The notes: a model not told the origin generated them from the sequence alone. DNA of 64,000 nt from Clostridiales bacterium (GCA_012839345.1 DUNN01000012.1:1-64000); one strand, 5' to 3'; positions 51,925 through 59,831 are shown, numbered from the stretch's first letter. Program-made: numbers and translations.

Positions 51925-51932
51925 TTGGTACA
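51925..51932 (+). other. Right recombination core of element 2
   Basis: TTGGTACA, identical to 47507-47514 and in the same codon phase relative to cotJC. Confidence 0.6.
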
Positions 51933-52781
51933 TACGAACTTGCACATTTTGAAATGGTTGCAACCATTGTGCATCAGTTGACCCGCAACCTAACCGAAGA
52001 GGAAATCAAAACAGGCGGATTTGACGCGTACTTTATCAACCACACCACCGGCATCTACCCCGCCGACGCAACCGGAGTTCCCTACAACGCAGCAAGCATG
52101 CAGGTAAAGGGCGACCCGATCACGGACATTCACGAGGACTTGGCGGCAGAGCAAAAGGCGCGCACCACGTACGATAATATTCTCCGCTTTGCGGATGATC
52201 CCGATGTACGCGACCCGATTAAATTCCTGCGCCAGCGTGAAGTTGTGCACTTCCAGCGCTTTGGCGAAGGTCTGCGTATTATAACGGATCAGCTGGATTC
52301 CAGGAACTTCTATGCCTTTAACCCGGCTTTTGACAAAATGATGAACCGTAATGTAAAGGGCACAAGTAAAAATAAAATGCCAAATATGAACGTCGCAGGT
52401 ACGAGCGGCGGCAATGTTGCAGGCATGAGCGGCGGCAATGTCGCAGGCATGAGCGGCGGCAATGTCGCGGGCATGAGCGGCGGTAACGTTGCAGGCATGA
52501 GCGGCGGCAAAACCGCAACCATGAGCGGCGGCAATGTCGCAGGCATGAGTGGCGGCAAAGCCGCAACCATGAGCGGTGGCAACGTTGCAGGCATGAGTGG
52601 CGGTAAAACCGCAACCATGAGCGGTGGCAACGTTGCAGGCATGAGTGGTGGTAACGTCGCGGGTATGAGCGGCGGCAACGTCGCAGGCATGAGCGGGAAA
52701 AAGTCTATGAGCGATGTTTCCGGTGCAGCGACCAGCGGAAAAGGAAGTGGCGTAGAGGGTTACTCCTCTTACAAGAAATAA
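51933..52781 (+). pseudogene. cotJC: cotJC, 3' fragment with octapeptide-repeat tail
   Basis: From the junction the frame reads (Y)ELAHFEMVATIVHQL and continues as the rest of the manganese-catalase-like domain (VPYNAASMQVKGDPITDIHED, LAAEQKARTTYDNI, FLRQREVVHFQRF). ELAH supplies the Glu-x-x-His ligand pair, and later segments supply the second Glu and His. It has no ribosome site; the ATG at 51954 is an internal methionine codon. About 145 residues follow the usual CotJC end, mostly 13 octapeptide repeats. Joined to the other pieces the product would be about 345 residues. Confidence 0.92.
52389..52697 (+). repeat. 13 tandem 24-bp repeats encoding NVAGMSGG-type octapeptides
   Basis: The units read NVAGTSGG, NVAGMSGG (four times), KTATMSGG, NVAGMSGG, KAATMSGG, NVAGMSGG, KTATMSGG, NVAGMSGG (twice), and a final NVAGMSG. 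Codon choice varies between units (AATGTT, AATGTC, AACGTT, AACGTC), so the protein repeat is under selection or old. It is an in-frame extension of CotJC. Confidence 0.95.
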
Positions 52782-52782
52782 A

Positions 52783-52821
52783 AACAGGCTTCTGAGTGAA
52801 ATGCTCAGAAGCCTGTTTTTT
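52783..52821. terminator. Terminator after cotJC, shared with the convergent redox operon
   Basis: AACAGGCTTCTGAG and CTCAGAAGCCTGTT enclose seven bases, with TTTT on the + side and A run on the other. Confidence 0.85.
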
Positions 52822-52829
52822 CGATTCTG

Positions 52830-53450
52830 TTACCGGATAAAATTTGTTTTGGCGGGAGGCTCCCTCTTTGGAAGAGAAACCGTATCCTTTGCGGCCTCCA
52901 TGTTTTTTAAAAGCCAAGCCATGTTCCGTCCCAGCGTCCTCATAATCTGCAGGCCTTCCAAATCCTGGCGCACCTCGTCCGGCGTATTTCCGTGCACCGC
53001 GTTCCAATACTGGGAAGACACCACCGGCATATTGGCAATGGTGAAATACTTGTTTAAACGGTCAAAAGCTGCGCTTGCACCCCCGCGCCGGCAGCTTACC
53101 ACAGCAGCTGCGGGCTTGTAGGCGTACAACTCGGATTTTCCATAAAACATGCGGTTCAGCAGGGAACAAAGCGCACCGCTCGGGCCGGCATAATAAACCG
53201 GAGAACCCACGATGATTCCATCCGCCTGTTTCGCAAGGTCAATGCATTCGTTGACTGGGCCGTCATGGAATACACAGTGTCCCGTTTGCGCACAGCCGCC
53301 GCATCCGTTGCAGTCCCGGATGGGCCCGCTGCCTAAATGGACAAAGGTGGTTTCAATCCCTTCCTGATTCAGCTGGCCCGCCACCTCGGAAAGTGCAGTA
53401 TAGGTACAACCATTTTTATGTGGGCTGCCGTTAATCAATAAGACATTCAT
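52830..53450 (-). CDS. Flavodoxin-like NAD(P)H-dependent oxidoreductase
   Basis: This 206-residue FMN-binding protein of the NADPH-dependent FMN reductase/iron-sulfur flavoprotein type shows LLINGSPHKNGCTYTALSEV (phosphate loop), CNGCGGCAQTGHCVFHD (cysteine cluster) and GIIVGSPVYYAGPSGALCSLLNR. The cluster is like that of iron-sulfur flavoproteins. It is the last gene of the MerR-linked redox operon. GGGAGG precedes the ATG. Likely role is electron transfer or quinone/aldehyde detoxification. Confidence 0.88.
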   Translation of the reverse strand: MNVLLINGSPHKNGCTYTALSEVAGQLNQEGIETTFVHLGSGPIRDCNGCGGCAQTGHCVFHDGPVNECIDLAKQADGIIVGSPVYYAGPSGALCSLLNRMFYGKSELYAYKPAAAVVSCRRGGASAAFDRLNKYFTIANMPVVSSQYWNAVHGNTPDEVRQDLEGLQIMRTLGRNMAWLLKNMEAAKDTVSLPKREPPAKTNFIR

Positions 53451-53462
53451 GTTTATACCTCC

Positions 53463-54254
53463 CTATTTCCATGTAATATCTGCGCGGAGTCTTGGCGCCG
53501 TACGGCGATACTGGAGTTGCGGGTAACCGACCAGCATACACGACACCAGCTGTTTCTCCCCCAGTTCGAGCCATTCCTGCGCCTGCGGGTTTGCTTTTAT
53601 CGCCCGCTCAATCATGCCGCTGACCAGCACACCCAAACCGAGTGACACTGCCATCGTTTCCATATTCGCACTGGCCATGCCGCCGTTCAGCGCACGCCCG
53701 GAGGCAACGGCCAGTAAGACCGGAGCACCGAAAAACAGCGGATCGCGTTCCGGGTGATTCTCATATTTTTCATATACAGAGCGATACCATTGCGCCTGCG
53801 GGTCGCTCTGCTCCCGAAGAATCTCCGCGGTTTTCCTCCAGCCTTCCCAAATCAGTTTCCGGAATTCCGGCAGCTTTTCCTGCACCACAATAAACCGGTT
53901 ATCCTGTCGATTGACGGCGGTTTCCGTGTAGCGTCCGGCTTCTATGATTTTTTGCAGCGTTTCCGGCGGCACCGCCGTGTTTTTAAAGTGCCGGATACTT
54001 CTGCGGAATTTGATTGCATTAAGTACCTGCTCCGGAGCCAAACGGAACGTTTCCGGGTCATATTCCGTCACATCTTCCATGTCATACTCCGGGATCCGCA
54101 CCGCATTGGCGGGGCATATTGCCACGCAGTGCCCGCACTGCATACAGTTCCCAAGAACCTTCGCCGTGCCCTCCTCCACGCTGAGATTCGCCTGCGGGCA
54201 GTCTTGCACGCAGGCACCGCACCCAATGCAGCTTTGCGAATCAATGACTACCAT
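53463..54254 (-). CDS. Nitroreductase-family protein with 2[4Fe-4S] ferredoxin domain
   Basis: This 263-residue protein has an N-terminal ferredoxin domain (SCIGCGACVQDCPQAN and CMQCGHCVAICPANAV) fused to a nitroreductase FMN domain (FRRSIRHFKNTAVPPETL, MASANMETMAVSLGLG). Such fusions reduce nitro compounds, quinones or flavins using ferredoxin-level electrons. The ATG at 54254 follows AAAGGA by 9 bases. It sits in the redox operon with AKR, DUF1893 and flavodoxin-like genes. Confidence 0.9.
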   Translation of the reverse strand: MVVIDSQSCIGCGACVQDCPQANLSVEEGTAKVLGNCMQCGHCVAICPANAVRIPEYDMEDVTEYDPETFRLAPEQVLNAIKFRRSIRHFKNTAVPPETLQKIIEAGRYTETAVNRQDNRFIVVQEKLPEFRKLIWEGWRKTAEILREQSDPQAQWYRSVYEKYENHPERDPLFFGAPVLLAVASGRALNGGMASANMETMAVSLGLGVLVSGMIERAIKANPQAQEWLELGEKQLVSCMLVGYPQLQYRRTAPRLRADITWK

Positions 54255-54283
54255 AATGAACCATCCTTTCAACGGATTGAAAA

Positions 54284-54724
54284 TTATGTCCCGCTTTTCG
54301 CTTTTCGATTCTGAATCATACGTTTTAACGCCTCGTACGCTTCCTTAGGGGAATCAATTTCACGGCAGCACTGTTCCATCGGGCACATTCCTGTGTGATC
54401 CCGATTCAAGATATACGGCACCGCTTTTCCGTAAGTCAGCGGCACATGGGCCTCTTTCAAGCACTCAATCGCCGCTTGGCTGACGAGTTCGCCGCAAACC
54501 TCGGCGACACCTCCGTAAAGCATAAGCAGGGCGGCGGCCTTGCCCACAACTTTATCGGCGACACACGCGCCTTTCAAAATTTCAGGGGATTGCTCCAGCC
54601 AGCCCATCAGCGGCCGAATGCCGGGCAGTTCCGATTGAACCACGGTGCCATCCTTTTGAATCACAACACACGCTGCCTGCGTTTGCTGTAAAATCTGTTC
54701 GGCCTGTTTCATCCGTTCTGTCAA
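54284..54724 (-). CDS. DUF1893-domain protein
   Basis: This protein of about 146 residues has the DUF1893 core: ACVVIQKDGTVVQSELPGIRPL, GACVADKVVGKAAALLMLYGGV, and the cysteine-bearing end ILNRDHTGMCPMEQCC. The fold relates to cytidine-deaminase-like proteins; the function is unknown. TTG at 54724 is chosen because AGGTGA lies 7 bases upstream; an ATG at 54754 would add ten residues. It is co-transcribed with redox enzymes, which suggests a link to redox or electrophile stress. Confidence 0.8.
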   Translation of the reverse strand: MTERMKQAEQILQQTQAACVVIQKDGTVVQSELPGIRPLMGWLEQSPEILKGACVADKVVGKAAALLMLYGGVAEVCGELVSQAAIECLKEAHVPLTYGKAVPYILNRDHTGMCPMEQCCREIDSPKEAYEALKRMIQNRKAKSGT

Positions 54725-54765
54725 ATTTTGTTCACCTGCTGTTCTAAAAATCATTGCGCCTGCCC

Positions 54766-55938
54766 TTAAACCGTGGCCAGCAAGGCTGCAATTTCATGCA
54801 TACGGTCCGGAATTTCAATGCTTTGCGGACAATGTTTCATACATTGACCACACCGGACGCAGTGGTTAGGAAGATTCTTTTCCGGCACCACTTCAAACGC
54901 CTGCAGGAAATCCTTCCGGTTCTTTTCAAAATCAGACTGCTTTCCCAGGGAAATCGGCAGACAATTGGTAGAAGCACACCGGTTGTAAACCGAAAACACC
55001 TTTGGAATATCCACTCCGGCAGGGCAGTCCATGCAATACCGGCACCCGGTACAGGGAATGGTTCCGGTTTTCAGGATTGCGGCAACCACCCGTTCCAAAA
55101 CCGCGCGTTCCTCCTCGGTAATGGGGGTGAAATCCGCAGCGGTTTTTACGTTGTCTTCCACTTGATCCATAGCGGACATTCCACTCAAAACGGTTATGAC
55201 GTTCGGCTGGGAAGCGGCAAATCGAATGGCCCAGGAAGCAAAGCTGTCATTCGGCCGGGCAGCCTTTAAAAGCCCCGCCGCCTCATCACACAGATTGCAC
55301 AGGCTGCCGCCGCGCACCGGCTCCATGACAATGCAGGGAATCCCACACGAAGCCAGAATGTCATACTGCTTTTTCGCGTTCTGCATGTTCCAGTCTAGAT
55401 AATTGAGCTGAATCTGCGCAAAATCCCATTCGTGCCGGCTCGCAATCTGTTCCAAAACATCCGGAGTTCCGTGGAAGGAAAATCCCAGGAAGCGGATCCT
55501 GCCGTTCTTTTTTTCTTCCCGCAGGTAATCCAGCACCCCGGTAGTTTCATACCGCTTGATGAATTCTTCCAGCGACTTTCCGACAGAATGGCACAGATAG
55601 TGGTCGAAATAGTCAACCTGGCATTTTTTCAGCTGCTCGGCAAAAATCCGTTTGCCGTCTTCCAGGCTGTTTAACTGCCAGCTTGGCATTTTGTCGGCCA
55701 GATAAAAGGATTCCCGGGGATACTTTTTCAGCGCCTGGCCAATGAAAAGCTCCGACTGGCCTTCATGGTACGGATACGCGGTATCAAAATAGTTTACACC
55801 GTGAGAGTACGCATAATCAATCAGTTCCTGAGCCTTTTCATAATCAATTTCCTGTTTGTCTTCCTGCAGCTTTGGAAGCCGCATGCACCCAAATCCTAAA
55901 AGGGAACGTTTTTCGTTCCGATAATTACGATAAATCAT
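54766..55938 (-). CDS. Aldo/keto reductase with C-terminal 4Fe-4S domain
   Basis: This 390-residue NAD(P)H-dependent reductase has an AKR barrel (GFGCMRLPK, catalytic Tyr in NYFDTAYPYHEGQSELFIG, FDHYLCHSVG) followed by a ferredoxin-like tail (CTGCRYCMDCPAGVDIPK and CVRCGQCMKHCPQSIEIP). Such proteins reduce aldehydes or ketones in anaerobes. GGAGGAATTGGA precedes the ATG. It is the first gene of the operon under the MerR-type promoter at 56098-56128. Confidence 0.92.
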   Translation of the reverse strand: MIYRNYRNEKRSLLGFGCMRLPKLQEDKQEIDYEKAQELIDYAYSHGVNYFDTAYPYHEGQSELFIGQALKKYPRESFYLADKMPSWQLNSLEDGKRIFAEQLKKCQVDYFDHYLCHSVGKSLEEFIKRYETTGVLDYLREEKKNGRIRFLGFSFHGTPDVLEQIASRHEWDFAQIQLNYLDWNMQNAKKQYDILASCGIPCIVMEPVRGGSLCNLCDEAAGLLKAARPNDSFASWAIRFAASQPNVITVLSGMSAMDQVEDNVKTAADFTPITEEERAVLERVVAAILKTGTIPCTGCRYCMDCPAGVDIPKVFSVYNRCASTNCLPISLGKQSDFEKNRKDFLQAFEVVPEKNLPNHCVRCGQCMKHCPQSIEIPDRMHEIAALLATV

Positions 55939-56319
55939 TCCAATTCCTCCTTACATTCTGCAAATCTGAACTCTGCTGCTCAGCCTAAATTGTTCCACAA
56001 AAAAGCGGTTTCGGCCTTGCCGGTACCGCACGCGGACTCCCCCGCAGGCCAAATGGAACCATACCCTGAGCGGCTCCAATTTAATTCCATACGAATAATA
56101 CTAACTCTTAAAGTTAACTTTAAGTCAATAGTTTTTTAAAAATTTTCATAAATGTTTTACAAGCTCCGCAGGATTGACAAAAACGATTTTCAGAAGTATG
56201 CTTATCCATTGAAAACCGGCGTAATGCAGTGCCTGTTATTTTGCGATTAGAACGCGCAGAACACAAACGGGTACTGGATTGAAAACGCCGCAGCATCATC
56301 ACAAACGGAGGGAACGTTC
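55939..56319. other. Divergent regulatory region between AKR operon and MerR gene
   Basis: Contains the MerR-type promoter (56098-56128) listed separately. The long leader on the AKR side (about 160 nt) shows no ORF. Nothing else was recognised. Confidence 0.5.
56098..56128 (-). promoter_or_regulatory. MerR-type promoter with 19-bp spacer and palindromic operator
   Basis: On the minus strand TTGACT (56123-56128) and TAGTAT (56098-56103) are 19 bases apart, the lengthened spacing used by MerR activators. The spacer contains the perfect 18-bp palindrome CTTAAAGTTAACTTTAAG (56107-56124). It drives the AKR operon. Confidence 0.85.
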
Positions 56320-56682
56320 ATGAATTATACCATCCGCCAGGCTGCAGAAAAATTCGGGCTGGAGCCGCCCACCCTGCGCTACTACGAAAAAGAAGGGATT
56401 CTTTCCCCCCGTAAAACGGAAACCGGCATCCGCATCTACTCGGAAGAGGATATGGATCAGTTGGAAATGGTGTGCTGCTTAAAAGCGACGGGTATGTCAA
56501 TTAAGGACATTCGGAGGTATTTTGACCTTTGTGCGCAGGGAGATTCTACCGTAGAGGAACGCCTGGAAATTTTCAACCAGCAGCGTCTTCACATTTTAAA
56601 ACAGATTGAAACCCTACAGAAAAATCTGGCCAAAATCGACTGTAAAATCGCGTGGTACAAAGGCAAGCACCACATAAAATAA
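56320..56682 (+). CDS. MerR-family regulator of the redox operon
   Basis: This 120-residue protein has the MerR winged helix (YTIRQAAEKFGLEPPTLRYYEKEG, then RIYSEEDMDQLEMVCCLKATGMSI) and a dimerisation coiled coil. It lacks a C-terminal metal cysteine pair, so it probably senses an organic electrophile or redox change like the AdhR/NmlR group. CGGAGGG precedes the ATG. It is divergent from the AKR operon, whose promoter carries a MerR-type operator. Confidence 0.9.
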   Translation: MNYTIRQAAEKFGLEPPTLRYYEKEGILSPRKTETGIRIYSEEDMDQLEMVCCLKATGMSIKDIRRYFDLCAQGDSTVEERLEIFNQQRLHILKQIETLQKNLAKIDCKIAWYKGKHHIK

Positions 56683-56684
56683 GA

Positions 56685-56723
56685 CAAACAGGCGCCGCTG
56701 TTTTCAGCGGCGCCTGTTTTTGT
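56685..56723. terminator. Bidirectional terminator between MerR and the sugar operon
   Basis: AACAGGCGCCGCTG-TTTT-CAGCGGCGCCTGTT followed by TTTGT on the + side. Confidence 0.85.
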
Positions 56724-56754
56724 ATGAATGGGATTTTGCTTATCGTTCCCAGAC

Positions 56755-58239
56755 TTATTCTGCAAACGGATTTTCGCCCTTGTAGAGCATGCCATCCGGG
56801 TGGTTGAACTCAATGTCTTCCACACCCAGATAATTAAACAGCGTATAAAGGGCTTTGCCCACATGGCCAAACGCAACCGCGCCGTGGTGCGGATAGTGCT
56901 TCGCCACTAAAACATGGCGATAGAAACGCTTCATGCCGGGAATTGCAAAGATGCCGATGCCGCCGAAGGAACGGGTCGCCACCGGAAGAACCTCGCCCTG
57001 CGCCACATAAGCGTGCAGCGTAGTATCTGCGGCGCTCTGCAGACGGAAGAAGGTAATCTGGCCGGGAGCAATGTCGCCTTCCAGGGTACCGCGGGTGAAG
57101 TCCGGCTCGCCGCCGTTTTCCAGCAGACGGTTCTGGATAAGCTGATATTTGATTGCGCCCTTGGACAGCTTGCACAGCGGAGTGTTGCCGCAGTGGAAGC
57201 CCATGAAGGTATCCTGAAGCGTATAGTTGTATTTGCCCTTAATCTCTTTTTCAAACAGATCAGCCGGAACGGAGTTGTTGATGTCCAGCAGGGTAACGGC
57301 ATCACCAGTAATGCAGGCGCCGATGTACTCGCTGAGCGCGCCGTAAATATCAACTTCACAGGCCACCGGAATGCCCCTGGAAGCAAGGCGGCTGTTCACA
57401 TAGCAGGGTTCAAAGCCAAATTCCTTCGGGAATGCCGGCCAGCATTTGTCGGCAAACACCACATACTTGCGGCTGCCCTTGTTCTTTTCCGCCCAATCGA
57501 GCAGAGTCAGCTCAAACTGTGCCATACGGGGCAGGAAGTCCGGGTACTGGTTGCCGGCACCCAGTTCTTTAGCCATGTCGGCGGCCACTTCGGCAATGCG
57601 CGGGTCATTTGCATGCTCTTTGTAAGAAACGAGCAGGTCGAGCTCGGAATTTTCCTGAACTTCAACGCCGATGTCATAAAGCGCTTTAATCGGCGCGTTG
57701 CAGGCAAAAAAGTCCTGCGGGCGCGGACCAAAGGTGATGATTTTCAGGGAGCTCAGGCCGATGAGAGCGCGGGCAACCGGGACAAAGTCCACAATCATAT
57801 CGGCGATGTCGTCCGCTGTACCGACCGGGTACTCCGGAATGACGGCCTTAAGCTTGCGCAGGCCGAGGTTGTAGGAGCAGTTCAGCATGCCGCAGTATGC
57901 GTCGCCGCGCCCGTTGATCAGGTCGTCACCGGATTCTTCGGCGGCAGCCGCGTACATTACCGGGCCGCTGAATTCCTGTGCAATCAGGGTTTCCGGTGTT
58001 TCCGGACCGAAGTTGCCCAAGAACACAACCAGTGCATTGCAGCCGGCTTCTTTCACTTCTGCGACTGCTTTGAGCATATCGGTTTCATTTTCCACGGTGG
58101 TTTTGCACTCGTAGATGGAGCCGCCCTTTTTCTCGTAGCTTTCCACAATCGCTCTTCTGCGTTTCTCGGAAAGGGAAATCACGAAGCAGTCGCGGCTGAC
58201 GGAGATAATGCCAAGCTTAACCTCAGGAATATTTGTCAT
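56755..58239 (-). CDS. L-fucose/arabinose isomerase-family protein
   Basis: This 494-residue cytosolic protein of the FucI/AraA-like superfamily (COG2407) interconverts aldoses and ketoses at a Mn site. Recognisable stretches are VKLGIISVSRDCFVISLSEKR, VVFLGNFGPETPETL, CEVDIYGALSEYIGACI and the C-terminal HYPHHGAVAFGHVGKAL. The ATG at 58239 has GGAGG 8 bases upstream. With a FGGY kinase and a DUF4867 protein it forms a small sugar pathway; the sugar is unknown, with fucose, arabinose or a rare aldose possible. Confidence 0.85.
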   Translation of the reverse strand: MTNIPEVKLGIISVSRDCFVISLSEKRRRAIVESYEKKGGSIYECKTTVENETDMLKAVAEVKEAGCNALVVFLGNFGPETPETLIAQEFSGPVMYAAAAEESGDDLINGRGDAYCGMLNCSYNLGLRKLKAVIPEYPVGTADDIADMIVDFVPVARALIGLSSLKIITFGPRPQDFFACNAPIKALYDIGVEVQENSELDLLVSYKEHANDPRIAEVAADMAKELGAGNQYPDFLPRMAQFELTLLDWAEKNKGSRKYVVFADKCWPAFPKEFGFEPCYVNSRLASRGIPVACEVDIYGALSEYIGACITGDAVTLLDINNSVPADLFEKEIKGKYNYTLQDTFMGFHCGNTPLCKLSKGAIKYQLIQNRLLENGGEPDFTRGTLEGDIAPGQITFFRLQSAADTTLHAYVAQGEVLPVATRSFGGIGIFAIPGMKRFYRHVLVAKHYPHHGAVAFGHVGKALYTLFNYLGVEDIEFNHPDGMLYKGENPFAE

Positions 58240-58309
58240 TTCAAAATCCTCCATACTTTATGTATTTAAAAATAATCTGCAAAAAGGTACGAAAACAATT
58301 TGCTGCTTT

Positions 58310-59830
58310 TTAGGAACGATAGCTCCATTTGAGCGCGTCATAATAGCGAATGTATTTCGCATACTGCGCGGCGTACACCGGCACATTTTCCGCAATCGGA
58401 AGCGTTTCGCTTTCCGGCTTAATCAGCGCCACAGTATCGGCCAGGCTGTTCCAGATGCCCGCCGTTACGCCGGCAACCAGCGCCGCACCGAAGGAGCCGC
58501 CTTCTGCGCTGCCAAATACCGTACGCACCGGAAGGTTGAAAATATCGGCGAAAATCTGGCGCCAAATGGGGCTTTTTGCTCCGCCACCCGCCAGAACGAC
58601 TTCATCCGGATGGGTATCGGGATTCACGCTCAAAATCAGGTCGTAAACCTGTTTCAGAGAAAATGCTACGCCCTCCATCACCGCACGGGAGAAATGGCCC
58701 TTGCCGTGGCGGATGGTTAGGCCCAAAAAGGCACCGGTGGCCTCGGGATCGTTAATCGGCGCGCGCTCGCCCATCAGATAAGGCAGAAACACCAGGCCGT
58801 CCGCACCGGGGTTGGTGGCCGCTGCCTCCTGATCCAGCAGGTAAAACGGGTCTTTTCCAGTCGCTTTGCCCTTCTCGGTTTCATAATCTCCCAATGCGTT
58901 TCGGAACCACTGGTAAGAACCCGCTGCGGAAAGCGTTACGCCCATGGCATGGTAGGTACCCGGCGCGTTATTGCACGAAACCTGCAGCAGCCCGTTCGGA
59001 TTTTCCATGTAAGCGGGCAAACCCATGGCAACCACGCCGCTTGTGCCGAGCGTGATGCCCACGCGGCCCGGGCGAATCAACCCAAGCCCGGTTGTAGAAA
59101 TAACCGCGTCCCCGCCGCCGCCGGAAATGACGGTGCCCTCCGGAATTCCGGTCAGTTCCGCCGCTTCACGGCTTACGCGGCCGGCTTCCTGTGTGGATTC
59201 CACCACCTGTGGAAAGAGCGACGGCTTCAAACCGATTTTTTTAATCAGCTCGACAGCCCAGGTGCGTTCCTTCACATTGAACAGGCCCGTTCCGGAAGCG
59301 TCCGAAACTTCGGTGAAAAATGCGCCGGAAAGGCGGAACCGGATGTAATCCTTCGGATTTAAAATGATAACCGTACGTTCATAATTTTCCGGCTCATTCT
59401 CTTTCATCCATAAAATCTTTCCGCCGGTAAAGCCGGTCAACATCCGGTTATTGGTGTAGCCAAGCAAAGATTCCAAACCGCCCGCAAGCTCAGTGATTTC
59501 CTCACACTGGCGGCCGGTACGCTGGTCGTTCCAGAGAATCGCCTTGCGCACAACCCGGTGTTCGTTGTCCAGCGGCACCATGCCGTGCATCTGGCCGGAA
59601 AGGCCGATGCCACAGACCTGACAGTCACCGATTTTCTGCAAGACCTTACGGATTCCGGTCACAACACCCTGCCACCAGTCCTCCGGGTCCTGTTCCGACC
59701 AACCCGGCTTCGGCGTATAAAGAGGATATTCCTCCACCACAGAGCCAAGGATCGTGCCGGATTCATCCAGCGCAAGCACCTTGCAGCCGGAGGTGCCGAT
59801 ATCCAGTCCTAAAATGCATCTTGTCGTCAT
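58310..59830 (-). CDS. FGGY-family carbohydrate kinase (xylulokinase-like)
   Basis: This 506-residue ATP-dependent sugar kinase has CILGLDIGTSGCKVLALDE (phosphate 1), GWSEQDPEDWWQGV, ISGGGGDAVIST, and the C-terminal FGGY signature region (VVLAGGGAKSPIWRQIFADIF). It probably phosphorylates the ketose made by the isomerase encoded next. GGAGGG lies 6 bases before the ATG at 59830, which directly follows the DUF4867 stop codon. Confidence 0.9.
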   Translation of the reverse strand: MTTRCILGLDIGTSGCKVLALDESGTILGSVVEEYPLYTPKPGWSEQDPEDWWQGVVTGIRKVLQKIGDCQVCGIGLSGQMHGMVPLDNEHRVVRKAILWNDQRTGRQCEEITELAGGLESLLGYTNNRMLTGFTGGKILWMKENEPENYERTVIILNPKDYIRFRLSGAFFTEVSDASGTGLFNVKERTWAVELIKKIGLKPSLFPQVVESTQEAGRVSREAAELTGIPEGTVISGGGGDAVISTTGLGLIRPGRVGITLGTSGVVAMGLPAYMENPNGLLQVSCNNAPGTYHAMGVTLSAAGSYQWFRNALGDYETEKGKATGKDPFYLLDQEAAATNPGADGLVFLPYLMGERAPINDPEATGAFLGLTIRHGKGHFSRAVMEGVAFSLKQVYDLILSVNPDTHPDEVVLAGGGAKSPIWRQIFADIFNLPVRTVFGSAEGGSFGAALVAGVTAGIWNSLADTVALIKPESETLPIAENVPVYAAQYAKYIRYYDALKWSYRS

Positions 59831-59831
59831 A

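Larger units (their letters stand above)
47507..51932 (+). mobile_element. Intervening element 2 in cotJC (about 4.4 kb)
   Basis: The element is bounded by direct TTGGTACA repeats (47507-47514 and 51925-51932) and contains, left to right, two small minus-strand phage-like genes, an XRE regulator, a membrane-anchored repeat protein and a large serine recombinase. Precise recombination at the cores would remove 4,418 bp and join cotJC codons 63 and 64 in frame. The gene content is compact and selfish-looking, with no capsid or conjugation genes. Integration inside a conserved spore gene with the recombinase at the right end mirrors element 1. Confidence 0.8.

Noticed and set aside
45185-52000. 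Intact prophage
   Set aside because: No terminase, portal, capsid, tail, lysis or replication genes are present; only recombinases, regulators and a few small genes.
52389-52697. Tandem 24-bp repeats considered as a CRISPR array or minisatellite
   Set aside because: Units are contiguous without spacers and keep the cotJC reading frame; they encode an octapeptide repeat.
23286-52781. cotJC pieces considered as ordinary pseudogene debris
   Set aside because: No stops, frameshifts or missing residues occur within the pieces, both breaks coincide with recombinase-linked cores, and the joined frame is complete.
51954-52781. 3' cotJC piece as an independent gene starting at ATG 51954
   Set aside because: There is no ribosome site, and conserved CotJC residues (ELAHFE) continue upstream of this ATG in frame.
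56914-58269. Long + strand open frame of 451 codons
   Set aside because: It lies antisense to the isomerase-family gene.
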